This document shows positions 7,601-16,101 of a stretch of 64,000 nt of DNA, in pieces (position 1 is the stretch's first letter; the number at the start of each line of letters is the position of its first letter). This DNA is from Sinomonas sp. ASV322 (GTDB lineage: Bacteria; Actinomycetota; Actinomycetes; Actinomycetales; Micrococcaceae). Under the pieces are notes generated by a model, which worked only from the letters and a program-made list of their open reading frames with translations, had not been told where the DNA came from and did not search any database. The position numbers and the translations under genes are program-made. The stretch spans positions 209,590 through 273,589 of the forward strand of contig NZ_JAVFJJ010000005.1 of NCBI RefSeq assembly GCF_030908245.1, in the 5' to 3' direction.

Positions 7601-9427
7601 CTAAGGCGACGGCGTCACGACCATCGCCGACCCGCCGCCCCTACGCACGGGCTCCGCCGCCGCGAGCATCCTCCCGTCGGGCAGGAACTCGATCGCAGTC
7701 TCGGCGCCGATCTCGGCCGCCGAGGTGAAGGAATCCCCGGACGGCTGGAGGACGTGCCCGAACGGCGTCAGCTGGCTCCCGTATTTCGTGATGAAGTCCG
7801 GCTCAGCAATGACCTTCGGCGTATTGCGCTGGGTCGCGCGCGGCGCAGCGATAGCCTGCGGCGTCGTCATCCCCCGGTCGATCCGGTTGAAGATCGTCTG
7901 CAGGACGGTCGTGATGATCGTCGAGCCGCCGGGCGAGCCGAGGGCGAGGAACGGCTTGCCGTCCCGGAGCATGATCGTCGGCGACATCGACGAGCGCGGG
8001 CGCTTGCCGGGGTCGATGCGGTTCGGATCGTTGGGGTTGAAGACGGTCGAGAAATCCGTCAGCTCGTTGTTCAGGATGAAGCCGCGCCCGGGCACGACCA
8101 TCCCGGAGCCGCCGGTCTGCTCGATCGTGAGCGTGTACTCGACCACATTGCCCCACTTGTCCGCGACCGTGAGGTTCGTCGTCGAGATGTTCTCGGTGTC
8201 GGCGTCGCCCGCGCTGGCAGCCGCAGCGGCCGGGCAGGCGCCGTCGATCGTCTCGACGTCGCCCGGAGGCACGGGCTTCGTGGCCGCCGTTGTCGGGCTG
8301 ATCGAGCACGCGCGCTCCTTGCCGAATTGCGGGTCGAGCAGCTCGTCTGTCGGGACGTCGACGAAGTCCGGGTCGCCCGCGTACTTGCCGCGGTCGGCGA
8401 AGGCGAGGGCGCTCGCCTCGAGGTAGTGGTGCAGAGCGTTGGCGTCGTTCATCTCGGCGAGGTTGAACTGGTCGAGGATATTGAGCGACTCCCCCACCGT
8501 CGTGCCGCCGCTGCTCGATGGCGCCATGCCGAAGACGTCGTAGCCGCGGTAATTCACGTGGGTGGGGTCGCGGTCGACGGTCTTGTACGCCGCGAGGTCC
8601 GCCGCCGTCATGTGGCCGACGGGAACGGGGAGCGTCGTCGTCGCAGTCTTCGGCGGGTTCTGGACTGTATTCGTGATCTCGCCCGCAAGCGGCCCGCCAT
8701 AGAAGGCCCCGATGCCGTTCGCCGCGATGAGCCTGTACGTGGCGGCAAGGTCGGGGTTCGTGAAAATCGAGCCGACGGCGGGAGCGTCTCCCCCGGGAAG
8801 GTACAGGCTGCTCGTCGTCGTGAAGGCGGCGAAGCGAGCCTTGTTATCGAGCGTCTGCTGGCGGAACGTCGGATCGACGACGAAGCCGCGGTCAGCGACC
8901 GTGATTGCCGGCTGGAGTGCCTGGCCGAGGCCGATCGTCCCCCACCGGTCGAGGGCCCGCTGCCACGTCGCAAGGGTCCCCGGGACGCCGACGGAGATCC
9001 CGCTCGTCACGAGCTCGGGCGTGAACCGGTAGGGCTTGCCGGTGGCCGGGTCGATGAACGCATCGTGCGGCATGACCGCGGGCGCGGTCTCGCGTCCGTC
9101 GATCGTGCCGATCGTCCCGTCCTGGGCGTTGTAGAAGACGAAGTATCCACCGCCGCCGATGCCAGCGCTGTAGGGCTGAGTGACGCCGAGCGTCGCAGCC
9201 GCGGCGACGGCGGCGTCCGCGGCGTTGCCGCCATTGCGGAGCACTCCGAGGGCCGCGGCGGAGGCCTCCGCGTCGACGCTGCTGACGGCGCCGCCGAAGC
9301 CGACGGCGGTGGGCTGCTTCTGCGTGACCTGGCCGTCGGCGACGGCGGGACCGACGACGGCGCCGCCCGTCACCGTGAGCGCGAGGGCCGCGCCAAGGGC
9401 TGCCAGTCGATATCGAAGAGTGGTCAT
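7601..9427 (-). CDS. ggt: Gamma-glutamyltransferase (secreted)
   Basis: Cleaves gamma-glutamyl bonds (glutathione, gamma-glutamyl peptides) by hydrolysis or transpeptidation. The 608-residue protein has a Sec signal peptide (residues 1-30, cleavage near AVA-DG), so it acts outside the membrane. It is made as a proenzyme; the predicted autocleavage nucleophile is Thr416 in STTNLTVADKWGN, equivalent to the TTHxSVxD motif of the family. NNELTDF and the glycine-rich YSAGIGGGGYF (about 86-96) are further family signatures. GGT products include free glutamate and gamma-glutamyl amino acids that can cyclise to 5-oxoproline. Its position opposite the 5-oxoprolinase operon is therefore functionally sensible, although it is separately transcribed. 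Confidence 0.93.
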   Translation of the reverse strand: MTTLRYRLAALGAALALTVTGGAVVGPAVADGQVTQKQPTAVGFGGAVSSVDAEASAAALGVLRNGGNAADAAVAAAATLGVTQPYSAGIGGGGYFVFYNAQDGTIGTIDGRETAPAVMPHDAFIDPATGKPYRFTPELVTSGISVGVPGTLATWQRALDRWGTIGLGQALQPAITVADRGFVVDPTFRQQTLDNKARFAAFTTTSSLYLPGGDAPAVGSIFTNPDLAATYRLIAANGIGAFYGGPLAGEITNTVQNPPKTATTTLPVPVGHMTAADLAAYKTVDRDPTHVNYRGYDVFGMAPSSSGGTTVGESLNILDQFNLAEMNDANALHHYLEASALAFADRGKYAGDPDFVDVPTDELLDPQFGKERACSISPTTAATKPVPPGDVETIDGACPAAAAASAGDADTENISTTNLTVADKWGNVVEYTLTIEQTGGSGMVVPGRGFILNNELTDFSTVFNPNDPNRIDPGKRPRSSMSPTIMLRDGKPFLALGSPGGSTIITTVLQTIFNRIDRGMTTPQAIAAPRATQRNTPKVIAEPDFITKYGSQLTPFGHVLQPSGDSFTSAAEIGAETAIEFLPDGRMLAAAEPVRRGGGSAMVVTPSP

Positions 9428-9590
9428 GATGCCTCCCGGTTCATGGGGAATGAAGACAGGGCGTGACCCAACCTAGTTCGCACCCGAGGCAACGTCAGCC
9501 CGCGGAGCAATCGAGTTTCTGCTGCCCGGTGGGGTGAACTAGGGGTTGTTGCTGTTCGTTTGATGTATCGGGGAGGACGACGGGAGCACG

Positions 9591-10091
9591 ATGGCTGACC
9601 TTGACGGCATCGCTGTCACAACGCTCGCCGGGCAGACGACGGCGTTCGGCGAGTGGGCGGACAAGGTCCGGCTCGTCGTGAACGTCGCGAGCCGCTGCGG
9701 CCTCGCGCCGCAGTATGAACAGCTCGAGGAGCTCCAGAAGCGCTACGGGTCCCGTGGCTTCACGGTGCTCGCGTTCCCGAGCAACCAGTTCCTCCAGGAG
9801 TACGCGGACTCGGAGAAGATCGCGGAGTACTGCACGACGACGTGGGGCGTCACGTTCCCCGTCATGGCGAAGGTGCGCGTCAACGGCCGCGCGGCGCATC
9901 CCCTCTACCGCGAGCTCACGAGGACGCCCGACGGCGAGGGCAAGGCCGGGCGCATCACGTGGAACTTCGAGAAGTTCCTCGTGCTGCCGGACGGCACCGT
10001 TCACCGATTCCGGCCGCGCGTCCCCCCGGACCATCCCGCGATCATCGCCCTCATCGAGGCCGCCCTCGCGGGAGACCCCGCCGAGGACTGA
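9591..10091 (+). CDS. Glutathione peroxidase family thiol peroxidase
   Basis: Cytoplasmic 166-residue peroxidase of the Gpx/BtuE fold, which reduces hydroperoxides using a thiol. The catalytic tetrad is visible: Cys36 in NVASRCGL (Cys, not selenocysteine), Gln66 in FPSNQF, and Trp124-Asn125 in TWNFEKF. Micrococcaceae use mycothiol rather than glutathione, so the physiological reductant is more likely thioredoxin/mycoredoxin (inference). ATG start with GGGAG 6 bp upstream. It faces the HTH-MurA gene with 7 bp between stop codons. Confidence 0.9.
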   Translation: MADLDGIAVTTLAGQTTAFGEWADKVRLVVNVASRCGLAPQYEQLEELQKRYGSRGFTVLAFPSNQFLQEYADSEKIAEYCTTTWGVTFPVMAKVRVNGRAAHPLYRELTRTPDGEGKAGRITWNFEKFLVLPDGTVHRFRPRVPPDHPAIIALIEAALAGDPAED

Positions 10092-10098
10092 GAAGACC

Positions 10099-11640
10099 TC
10101 AGTCCTGGAAGTACTCGATCCGTGCGCCGATCGAGTTCAGGCGCTGGGCGAGGTCCTGGTAGCCGCGCTCGATCACGTAGATGTTGCGCAGCTCGCTCGT
10201 GCCGCGCGCCGCGAGCATCGCGAGGAGGATGCACGCTGCAGGGCGCAGCGCCGGCGGGCAGCCGACCTCGGCGGCGCGCCATTTCGTGGGCCCGTTGACG
10301 TAGATGCGGTGCGGGTCGAGGAGCTGGATCTGGGCGCCGAGCCGGTTGAGCTCCGTGAGGTAGATGGCCCGGTTCTCGTAGACCCAGTCGTGAATGAGGG
10401 TCTGGCCCGTCGCGTTCGCGGCGATGACGGCGAAGAACGGGAGGTTGTCGATGTTGAGGCCCGGGAACGGCATGGGGTGGATCTTGTCGGCCGGCGCCTC
10501 GAGCTCGGACGGGAGCGTCGTGACGTCGACGAGCCGCGTCCGGCCGTTGCGGGCCATGTATTCGCCCGAGATCTCGAGCTGCTGGCCCATCTGCATGAGC
10601 GTCGCGAGCTCGATCTCCATGAACTCGATCGGCACGCGCCGCACGGTCACCTGCGAGTTGGTCACGACGGCCGCGGTGATGAGGCTCATGGCCTCGATCG
10701 GGTCTTCAGACGGCCAGTAGTCGATGTCCTGCTCGATGCGCGAACGGCCCCGGATCTGCAGCGTCGTGGTCCCGACGCCCTCGATCTCGACGCCGAGGCC
10801 CTGGAGGTAGAAGCACAGGTCCTGGACCATGTAGTTCGGCGAGGCATTGCGGATCACGGTGAGGCCCTCGCGGTGCGCGGCGGCCATGATCGCGTTCTCG
10901 GTGACGGTGTCGCCGCGCTCGGTGAGGACGAACGTGCGGTCGTGGCGGTCGGCCTCGGGCGCGCGCACCGAGTAGAAGCCATTCGTGGCCTCGACCGCGA
11001 GCCCGAACGTGCGGAGGGCCTGCATGTGCGGCTCAACCGTGCGGGTCCCGAGGTCGCAGCCGCCCGCATACGGGAGCTTGTATTCGCTGCGCTCGTCGAG
11101 GAGCGGTCCGAGCAGCATGATGACGCTGCGCGTGCGGCGCGCGGCCTCGACATCCATGGCCTCGAGGTCGAGCACGGCGGGGCGGCGGACCTGCAGATCG
11201 CGCGGCTGTTCGCCCGGCGCGGCGGGCAGCCACGTGCATTCGACGCCGATCGAGGTCAGGACCTCGACGATCCGGTTGACCTCTTCGATGCGCGCGAGGT
11301 TGCGCAGCGTCGTGGTGCCGCGGTTGATGAGGCTCGCGCACAGGAGCGCGACGCCGGCGTTCTTGGACGTGTTGACGTCGACGGCACCGGACAGCCGGCG
11401 CCCGCCCTCGACCCGCAGGTGGGTCATCTTGGACGGGCCGATGTTGAGGATGCGCTGGCCGAGGATGTCCTCGATGCGCTGGAGCATCTTGAGGCTCAGG
11501 TTCTGCTTGCCCTGCTCCATGCGCGCAACGGCGCTTTGGCTTGTGCCAAGCTCCGCGGCGAGTTGGCCTTGCGTCCAGCCCTTGTCGCTGCGCACTTCGC
11601 GCAGAATCGCCCCGACGGTTTCAGCAGTCTGTTGCGCCAT
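10099..11640 (-). CDS. UDP-GlcNAc 1-carboxyvinyltransferase (MurA type) with N-terminal XRE domain
   Basis: MurA transfers enolpyruvate from PEP to UDP-GlcNAc, the first step of peptidoglycan synthesis. At 513 residues this is about 90 longer than normal MurA because residues 8-65 form an XRE-type HTH (WTQGQLAAELGTSQSAVARM as helix-turn-helix). The EPT domain follows from about 75. Active-site residues are kept: Lys93-Asn94 (TSKNAG) and Cys195 in GGCDLGTR, the PEP-attacking and fosfomycin-target cysteine. The fusion is known from actinobacterial annotations, but what the HTH binds is not. It could be a second MurA with autoregulation; the canonical murA would lie elsewhere. Confidence 0.88.
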   Translation of the reverse strand: MAQQTAETVGAILREVRSDKGWTQGQLAAELGTSQSAVARMEQGKQNLSLKMLQRIEDILGQRILNIGPSKMTHLRVEGGRRLSGAVDVNTSKNAGVALLCASLINRGTTTLRNLARIEEVNRIVEVLTSIGVECTWLPAAPGEQPRDLQVRRPAVLDLEAMDVEAARRTRSVIMLLGPLLDERSEYKLPYAGGCDLGTRTVEPHMQALRTFGLAVEATNGFYSVRAPEADRHDRTFVLTERGDTVTENAIMAAAHREGLTVIRNASPNYMVQDLCFYLQGLGVEIEGVGTTTLQIRGRSRIEQDIDYWPSEDPIEAMSLITAAVVTNSQVTVRRVPIEFMEIELATLMQMGQQLEISGEYMARNGRTRLVDVTTLPSELEAPADKIHPMPFPGLNIDNLPFFAVIAANATGQTLIHDWVYENRAIYLTELNRLGAQIQLLDPHRIYVNGPTKWRAAEVGCPPALRPAACILLAMLAARGTSELRNIYVIERGYQDLAQRLNSIGARIEYFQD

Positions 11641-11682
11641 GTCGCCAAAATATCACAGATGCGATAGTTGACCTGAAATCGA

Positions 11683-11734
11683 CACGAAATGGAGACACAG
11701 GGCGGTCTAGACCGCCCTGTGTCTCCATTTCGTG
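11683..11734. terminator. 52-bp perfect palindrome (26-bp arms, no loop)
   Basis: Bases 11683-11708 and 11709-11734 are exact reverse complements (centre GGTCTAGACC). The palindrome lies between the VOC gene (ends 11742, minus strand) and the start of HTH-murA at 11640. It probably terminates VOC transcription, but the loopless perfect structure is unusual and could also be a regulator site or a mobile repeat. No T tract follows. Confidence 0.65.
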
Positions 11735-11741
11735 AGATAAA

Positions 11742-12149
11742 TCAAGCGTCTTGGGGGCCCGTGACCACCGAAATGACGTTGCCCGCGGGGTCCTTGAACC
11801 ACGCCATGCCGAAGCCTGCCGGGGCCGCCGGATCGCGGAAGATCCCGTTTTCGTCGAGCGGCATTTCCTCAGTGCTCGGGTAGTAATCGGTGCGGATGCC
11901 GGCGTCGTGGAGCGAGGCCACGGCCGCACCGATATCCGGGACGACAAGGTTCAGCACCGTGTGCGTCGCCGGAACATGGTCCGACTTCGGGTACGCGTAG
12001 ACTCGCCCTCCGCCGGGAAGCGTGATGTCGAGCCCGCCTCCCATTGCCTCCGCCACGCCGATTCCGAGGGTTCCTGCATAGAAGTCGCGCGCCTTCTCGA
12101 CGTCGTCGACACTGAAGCTCGAGAACGATCCAACGATTTCAACCATCAT
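11742..12149 (-). CDS. VOC (glyoxalase/bleomycin-resistance fold) family protein
   Basis: Small cytoplasmic protein (135 residues) with one vicinal-oxygen-chelate domain: two beta-alpha-beta-beta-beta halves, the first around FSVDDVEKARDFYAGTLGI and the second around MAWFKDPAGNVISVV. Substrate unknown. I chose the ATG-ATG pair at 12149/12146 because AAAGGAG stands just upstream; a longer reading from 12209 lacks a ribosome site. Neighbours give no functional hint. Confidence 0.8.
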   Translation of the reverse strand: MMVEIVGSFSSFSVDDVEKARDFYAGTLGIGVAEAMGGGLDITLPGGGRVYAYPKSDHVPATHTVLNLVVPDIGAAVASLHDAGIRTDYYPSTEEMPLDENGIFRDPAAPAGFGMAWFKDPAGNVISVVTGPQDA

Positions 12150-12282
12150 GGGCTCCTTTGGCTGGGTCATAGCGTGGGTCCCCCGGGGCAACGATTGCAT
12201 CCCCGGCACGCGGAGCGCCAGAGACGAGCATGCCCATTGCGGGCGGCCCCGGCTGTGCCGTCACCTCTGCCGGACGCGCGAC

Positions 12283-12389
12283 TTGCGCCGTCAGATCCGC
12301 GGGGTGCGGACCTCCCCACCGACTTCCAGCCCTCGCAGGCTCGGGCCGGGTCCCTCGTCGGTGTGGGCCCAGCAAATCTGACGGCGCAA
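12283..12389. repeat. MITE-like palindromic element with 14-bp terminal inverted repeats
   Basis: TTGCGCCGTCAGAT at 12283-12296 is mirrored exactly at 12376-12389. The 47-bp core at 12311-12357 matches 42 of 47 bases of a core at 42516-42562, inside another element with different ends. It lies upstream of the VOC gene and downstream of ykoC. The rest of the 12150-12396 gap contains nothing I can identify. Confidence 0.7.
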
Positions 12390-12396
12390 CAAGGGG

Positions 12397-13212
12397 TCAC
12401 CCCCACACGACGTTCCACGCTCCGAGGACGACGGCGGCGCCCACCGCGAGCGCGGCGATTCCCACCCCGGCCGCGACCACCCACGCGTCGAGCCGCGAAA
12501 AGCTCGACTCACGCGCCCACGTGCGCGGTGCCGGACGCCCGTCCACGACGCCGCCGAATCCACGCGCCTCCATCGCGACGGCGAGGCGTGTGGCCCGACG
12601 AATCGCGAGGACGAGGAGCGCGAACGCCTGGCCGAGAAACGCGCGGAACCGGGCAACGGGGCTGTGGCCTGTTCCGACCCCGCGGGCGCGGCGGGCGAGG
12701 CCGAGCGTGCGCCACTCGTCCACGAGCAGACCCACGAGCCGCATGCCGGCGAGGGCGCCGAGCACAAAGCGGCTCGGGAGGTGGAGTTTTTGGGCGAGGC
12801 CGTCGGCGAGGTCGGTCGGATCCGTGGAAAGGAGAAGAAACACGCCCGGCAGGGCGATCGCGAGGCCGCGGAGCCCGATCGCCACGCCCGTGAGCACGGA
12901 GTGCTCGGTGAAGACTGCGGGCCCGAGCTGGAACCAGACCGGCCCCGCCTTGACCCCGAGCAGGGCGGTCGAGTACGCCGCGATGGCGGCGGCCACGACG
13001 AGCGGCCACGTGCGCTTCGCGAGGCTGGCCGGACGCACGCCCAGCAAGGGGACGAGGCACAGCTCGCACGCGAGGGCCACCGACGCCGAGACCCAATCGA
13101 CGCTGAACAGGAGGGTCAGCGTGATGCAGAGGGCCGCGGCGAGCTTCGCGACGGGGTTGGCCCGCGCGAGGACGGAGTTGGCCACGTCGGGGGTGAGAAT
13201 GTCAACGCTCAC
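12397..13212 (-). CDS. ykoC: ECF transporter T component (YkoC-like)
   Basis: Membrane scaffold that links the substrate-binding S protein to the ATPases of an energy-coupling-factor importer. 271 residues with about five hydrophobic helices and a cytoplasmic segment (about 150-210) carrying GALAGMRLVGLLVDEWRTL and ARARGVG, positions where EcfT proteins place their Ala-Arg coupling motifs. GTG start, 51 bp after ykoD. Third gene of a TPP-riboswitch operon, so the substrate is thiamine or its pyrimidine precursor HMP. Confidence 0.85.
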   Translation of the reverse strand: MSVDILTPDVANSVLARANPVAKLAAALCITLTLLFSVDWVSASVALACELCLVPLLGVRPASLAKRTWPLVVAAAIAAYSTALLGVKAGPVWFQLGPAVFTEHSVLTGVAIGLRGLAIALPGVFLLLSTDPTDLADGLAQKLHLPSRFVLGALAGMRLVGLLVDEWRTLGLARRARGVGTGHSPVARFRAFLGQAFALLVLAIRRATRLAVAMEARGFGGVVDGRPAPRTWARESSFSRLDAWVVAAGVGIAALAVGAAVVLGAWNVVWG

Positions 13213-13263
13213 TTGAGGGCCCCCGCCCAGCCGGTCCGCGCAGGGTTGCGGATAGCGCCGCGC

Positions 13264-14826
13264 TCACAGTGCAGCCTCCAAGCGCGCGGCGCGCCCGCCG
13301 TCGATGCGGTAGACAGTGTCGGAGAGGGCCGCCGTGAAGTCCTCGTCGTGGGTTACGGCGAGCAGGGACGTGCCCTGCCCGAGCAGTTCCGCGAGGAGCC
13401 GCACGAGCTCGGCCCAGGTGAGGGCATCTTGGCCGAACGTCGGTTCGTCGAGGACGAGGATCCGCGGGCTCGTCGCGAGCATGGTCGCGACCGAGAGGCG
13501 CCGCTTCTCGCCACCGGAGAGCGTGAACGGGTTCGCCCCGGCGAGGCGATCTAGGCGCAGTCGGTCGAGGAGTCCGTCGACGACGCGCCGCACCTCTTTC
13601 TCGGACAGCTTCGCGACGCGACGGGGCCCGAACTCGAGCTCGTCGAGGACGCGCGGCGTGAGGAACTGGTGCTCGGGCTCTTGGAACACCGTGCCGATCC
13701 GGCTCACAAGCTCGCTCGACCGCCATCGGTGCGGGCTCGTCGCAGCCCCGCGGGCAAGCGGCGGGAGCGCATCGAGTCGACCGCCGACGGCGGGGAGGAG
13801 CCCCGCGAGCGTGAGCGCAAGGGTGGACTTGCCGGCGCCGTTCGGGCCCGTCACGCTCGCGGCGTGGCCCTCGCGGAGCGTGAGGTCGATCCCGTCGACC
13901 ACGGGCGGAGCTTTCGATGAACGCCCGACGGCGAGGCCGTCCGCCAAAAGCAGAGGAACAGCGAGCAGCTCGCCCTGGCTATCCGGCGCCTCCGGGCGCA
14001 GCACCCGGCCGGCGTCGTTCCCAACCTCATCCCCGGTGAGCGGATGCCAGCCCGGAATCCACACGCCCGCGGCGGCCAGCCGCCGTCGTACGCCCGCGTC
14101 GGCGAGCACTCGCTCGGGCGGACCATCCGCGAGCAGGCCGCCGCCCGCGCCGAGCACGACGACGCGATCCACAAGCTCGGACCACACCGAGACCCGGTGT
14201 TCGACGACGACGAGCGTCGCCCCCGTGCGGTCGAGGCTCCGACGCACGGCCTCGCGAACCTCTTGGACGCCCTCGGGGTCGAGGTTCGCGGTCGGCTCGT
14301 CGAGGAGTACCAGGCCGGGTTCCATCGCGAGGATCCCGGCAAGCGCAAGGCGCTGCTTCTGGCCGCCTGAGAGGGCTGCGGTGGGGCGGTCGAGCGGGAG
14401 GTCGAGGCCCACGTCCGCGAGGGCCCGGTGCACGCGCGGCCAGATCTGCTCGCGCGGGACGGCGAGGTTCTCGCAGCCGAACGCGACCTCGTCGCCCACG
14501 CGGGCCATCGCGATCTGGCTCTCAGGGTCCTGGAGTACGAGCCCCGCGCGGCCGCGCGCCCTCGGCGCGGGAACGCCGTCGACCGTCAGCTCGCCCTGCT
14601 CCTCGCCCTCCTCGGCCGCGCCGAGGACGCCCGCGAGCGCGTGGAGCAGCGTCGACTTGCCCGCGCCGGACGCGCCGAGCAGGAGGACCCGCTCGCCCGG
14701 GGCAATGTCGAGGTCTAGGCCGCTCACGGCGAACGCCTTGCGGCCCGCGTGCCGCCAGCCCCAGCCGCGAGCCCTCACGCCGGCCGGCGCGCCCCCGGAT
14801 GCGGCCCAAGGCATGGCGGGGGACAT
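13264..14826 (-). CDS. ykoD: ECF transporter double ATPase (YkoD-like)
   Basis: One chain carries two ABC ATPase domains that power the importer, replacing the EcfA/EcfA' pair. First domain: Walker A GASGAGKST, signature ALSGGQKQR, Walker B LVLLDEP. Second domain: Walker A GPNGAGKST, signature TLSGGEKRR, Walker B ILVLDEP. About 520 residues. The ATG at 14826 begins directly after the ykoE stop; a reading from 14871 would overlap ykoE by 44 bp and MPWAAS at 14814 is another option. Cytoplasmic, bound to YkoC. Confidence 0.9.
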   Translation of the reverse strand: MSPAMPWAASGGAPAGVRARGWGWRHAGRKAFAVSGLDLDIAPGERVLLLGASGAGKSTLLHALAGVLGAAEEGEEQGELTVDGVPAPRARGRAGLVLQDPESQIAMARVGDEVAFGCENLAVPREQIWPRVHRALADVGLDLPLDRPTAALSGGQKQRLALAGILAMEPGLVLLDEPTANLDPEGVQEVREAVRRSLDRTGATLVVVEHRVSVWSELVDRVVVLGAGGGLLADGPPERVLADAGVRRRLAAAGVWIPGWHPLTGDEVGNDAGRVLRPEAPDSQGELLAVPLLLADGLAVGRSSKAPPVVDGIDLTLREGHAASVTGPNGAGKSTLALTLAGLLPAVGGRLDALPPLARGAATSPHRWRSSELVSRIGTVFQEPEHQFLTPRVLDELEFGPRRVAKLSEKEVRRVVDGLLDRLRLDRLAGANPFTLSGGEKRRLSVATMLATSPRILVLDEPTFGQDALTWAELVRLLAELLGQGTSLLAVTHDEDFTAALSDTVYRIDGGRAARLEAAL

Positions 14827-14827
14827 C

Positions 14828-15418
14828 TCAGACGTCCGCGGCGCGTCCCGCGGCGAAGGCGGACAGCGCACCGGTCTTCGCGAGCGCCTTGACCGCGAGC
14901 CAGCTCAGCAGGCCCGCGATGACGATGCCCGAGATCACGGCGAAGACCGTGTACGCGACCTTCCAGCCGAACTCCCATTCGACGAAGAACTGGATGACCT
15001 CGCTCACGCCCAGCGCGAGGCCTGAGAGAGCGCCCGCGAGGAGCGCGACGGCGACGTTCCAGCGGCGGTACGCGAAAATCGCGAAGCCGAGCTCGGCGCC
15101 AAGGCCCTGAACGAGACCTGAGAGCAGGACCGTGACACCGAACTGCGAGCCGAGCAGTGCCTCGACGACCGCGGCGAGGATCTCGCAGAAGAGGGCCGCG
15201 CCCGGCTTGCGGATGATGAACCCGCCGAGGACCCCGGCGAGCAGCCAGCCGCCGGAATAGAGGCCGCTGAGCGGGGCGAACGCAGCCGTGACCGCCAGGA
15301 CACCGGTATACGCCTGGTCCCACAGCCAGAAGATGACGCCGCAGGCCACGGACACAACCGCGGCGACCACGATGTCGACAACTCGCCACGTGTAAACGGG
15401 CTTGGTGGTGGTGCTCAT
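14828..15418 (-). CDS. ykoE: ECF transporter S component, thiamine/HMP type (YkoE)
   Basis: Membrane substrate-binding subunit of 196 residues with about five or six helices. It begins MSTTTKPVYTWRVVDIVV, and the tryptophan-rich FWLWDQAY is typical of YkoE. The start at 15418 is supported by GGAGG 9 bp upstream. A TPP riboswitch stands immediately upstream, which fixes the substrate class as thiamine or HMP better than the protein sequence does. Lead gene of ykoEDC. Confidence 0.9.
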   Translation of the reverse strand: MSTTTKPVYTWRVVDIVVAAVVSVACGVIFWLWDQAYTGVLAVTAAFAPLSGLYSGGWLLAGVLGGFIIRKPGAALFCEILAAVVEALLGSQFGVTVLLSGLVQGLGAELGFAIFAYRRWNVAVALLAGALSGLALGVSEVIQFFVEWEFGWKVAYTVFAVISGIVIAGLLSWLAVKALAKTGALSAFAAGRAADV

Positions 15419-15475
15419 CGTCTTTCTACCTCCCACTGGAGCAGGAGGGGCGGCAGCTGGTCTGCCTGAGAACTC

Positions 15476-15582
15476 GACTTCCTTCGCCGGTATTAGCCGG
15501 AGCAGGTTCGAGGGTCTGCGGTGGTCCGCACTCTCAGCGCCCTGGTGCGCGACGGACACGTCCGACGGCGGCGCTCCCCTGT
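15476..15582 (-). ncRNA. TPP riboswitch (THI element)
   Basis: On the minus strand the RNA contains the conserved thi-box parts in order: GGGGAGC, GCTGAGAGTGCGG, CGCAGACCCTCGAACCTG, CTCCGGCTAATACCGG, CGAAGGAAG. It ends about 58 nt before the ykoE start. TPP binding should reduce expression of the transporter when thiamine is plentiful. In high-GC actinobacteria this usually acts by hiding the ribosome site; the GGAGG of ykoE lies downstream in range. Confidence 0.95.
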
Positions 15583-15650
15583 CGTATGAAGTGCAGCTAG
15601 TCTACCGCTACGCTGGGCGGAGAACTGTGCCGACTGCGAAGGAGACGGAC

Positions 15651-15911
15651 GTGACCATCCTCATCAAGCTGCTCGGAACCGCCATCAGCGTCGGCGCCGG
15701 ATTCGTGGCCACGAAGGCGGTCGACGCGGTGTGGGAGAAGAGCACCGGCAACAAGCCGCCCAAGGACGCGACGAACATCGAGCAGAGCCTTCGCGACACG
15801 CTCGTGTTCGCCCTCGTGTCCGCGTCCGTCGGGGCTGTGATCCAGGTTCTCACGCAGCGCTTCACGCAGAAGGCGATCGCGCGCTTCAACAGCACGCCGG
15901 ACGTCGTGTAG
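15651..15911 (+). CDS. DUF4235 family membrane protein
   Basis: This 86-residue protein has an N-terminal hydrophobic helix, a short KSTGNKPPKDATN linker and a second helix around LVFALVSASVGAVIQVLT, matching the actinobacterial DUF4235 family of unknown function. GTG start with AAGGAGA 6 bp upstream. It starts about 70 bp from the divergent TPP riboswitch. Likely inner-membrane. Confidence 0.75.
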   Translation: MTILIKLLGTAISVGAGFVATKAVDAVWEKSTGNKPPKDATNIEQSLRDTLVFALVSASVGAVIQVLTQRFTQKAIARFNSTPDVV

Positions 15912-15921
15912 CGGCCGTCTT

Positions 15922-15984
15922 CCCCAACTTCTCCGCCGGCCACCCCAACTTCGCGTCCGGCCACCCCAACTTCTCCGCCGGCCT
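15922..15984 (+). repeat. Three 21-bp direct repeats
   Basis: Units starting CCCCAACTTC occur at 15922, 15943 and 15964, each ending CCGGCC. They begin 10 bp after the DUF4235 stop. No gene reads through them on a convincing frame. Confidence 0.8.
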
Positions 15985-16000
15985 CCCGAGCATCACCTGA

Positions 16001-16057
16001 AGACGCCTTGTGGTCGAAAAGACCCACTGAGGACGTCTTATCGACCACAAGCCGTCT
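16001..16057. terminator. Bidirectional terminator-like hairpin (17-bp arms, one mismatch)
   Basis: AGACGCCTTGTGGTCGA at 16001-16017 pairs with 16041-16057 except at one base. It lies between the convergent DUF4235 and mrpG genes, a natural place for a shared terminator. Confidence 0.6.
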
Positions 16058-16101
16058 CGTGAACACGCGGCCGTCGTGACGAGGCGGAATTCCCGGCCGG
16101 C

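Noticed and set aside
7754..9466. 570-residue open frame on the plus strand
   Set aside because: Antisense to the well-supported ggt; Arg-rich composition typical of high-GC shadow frames.
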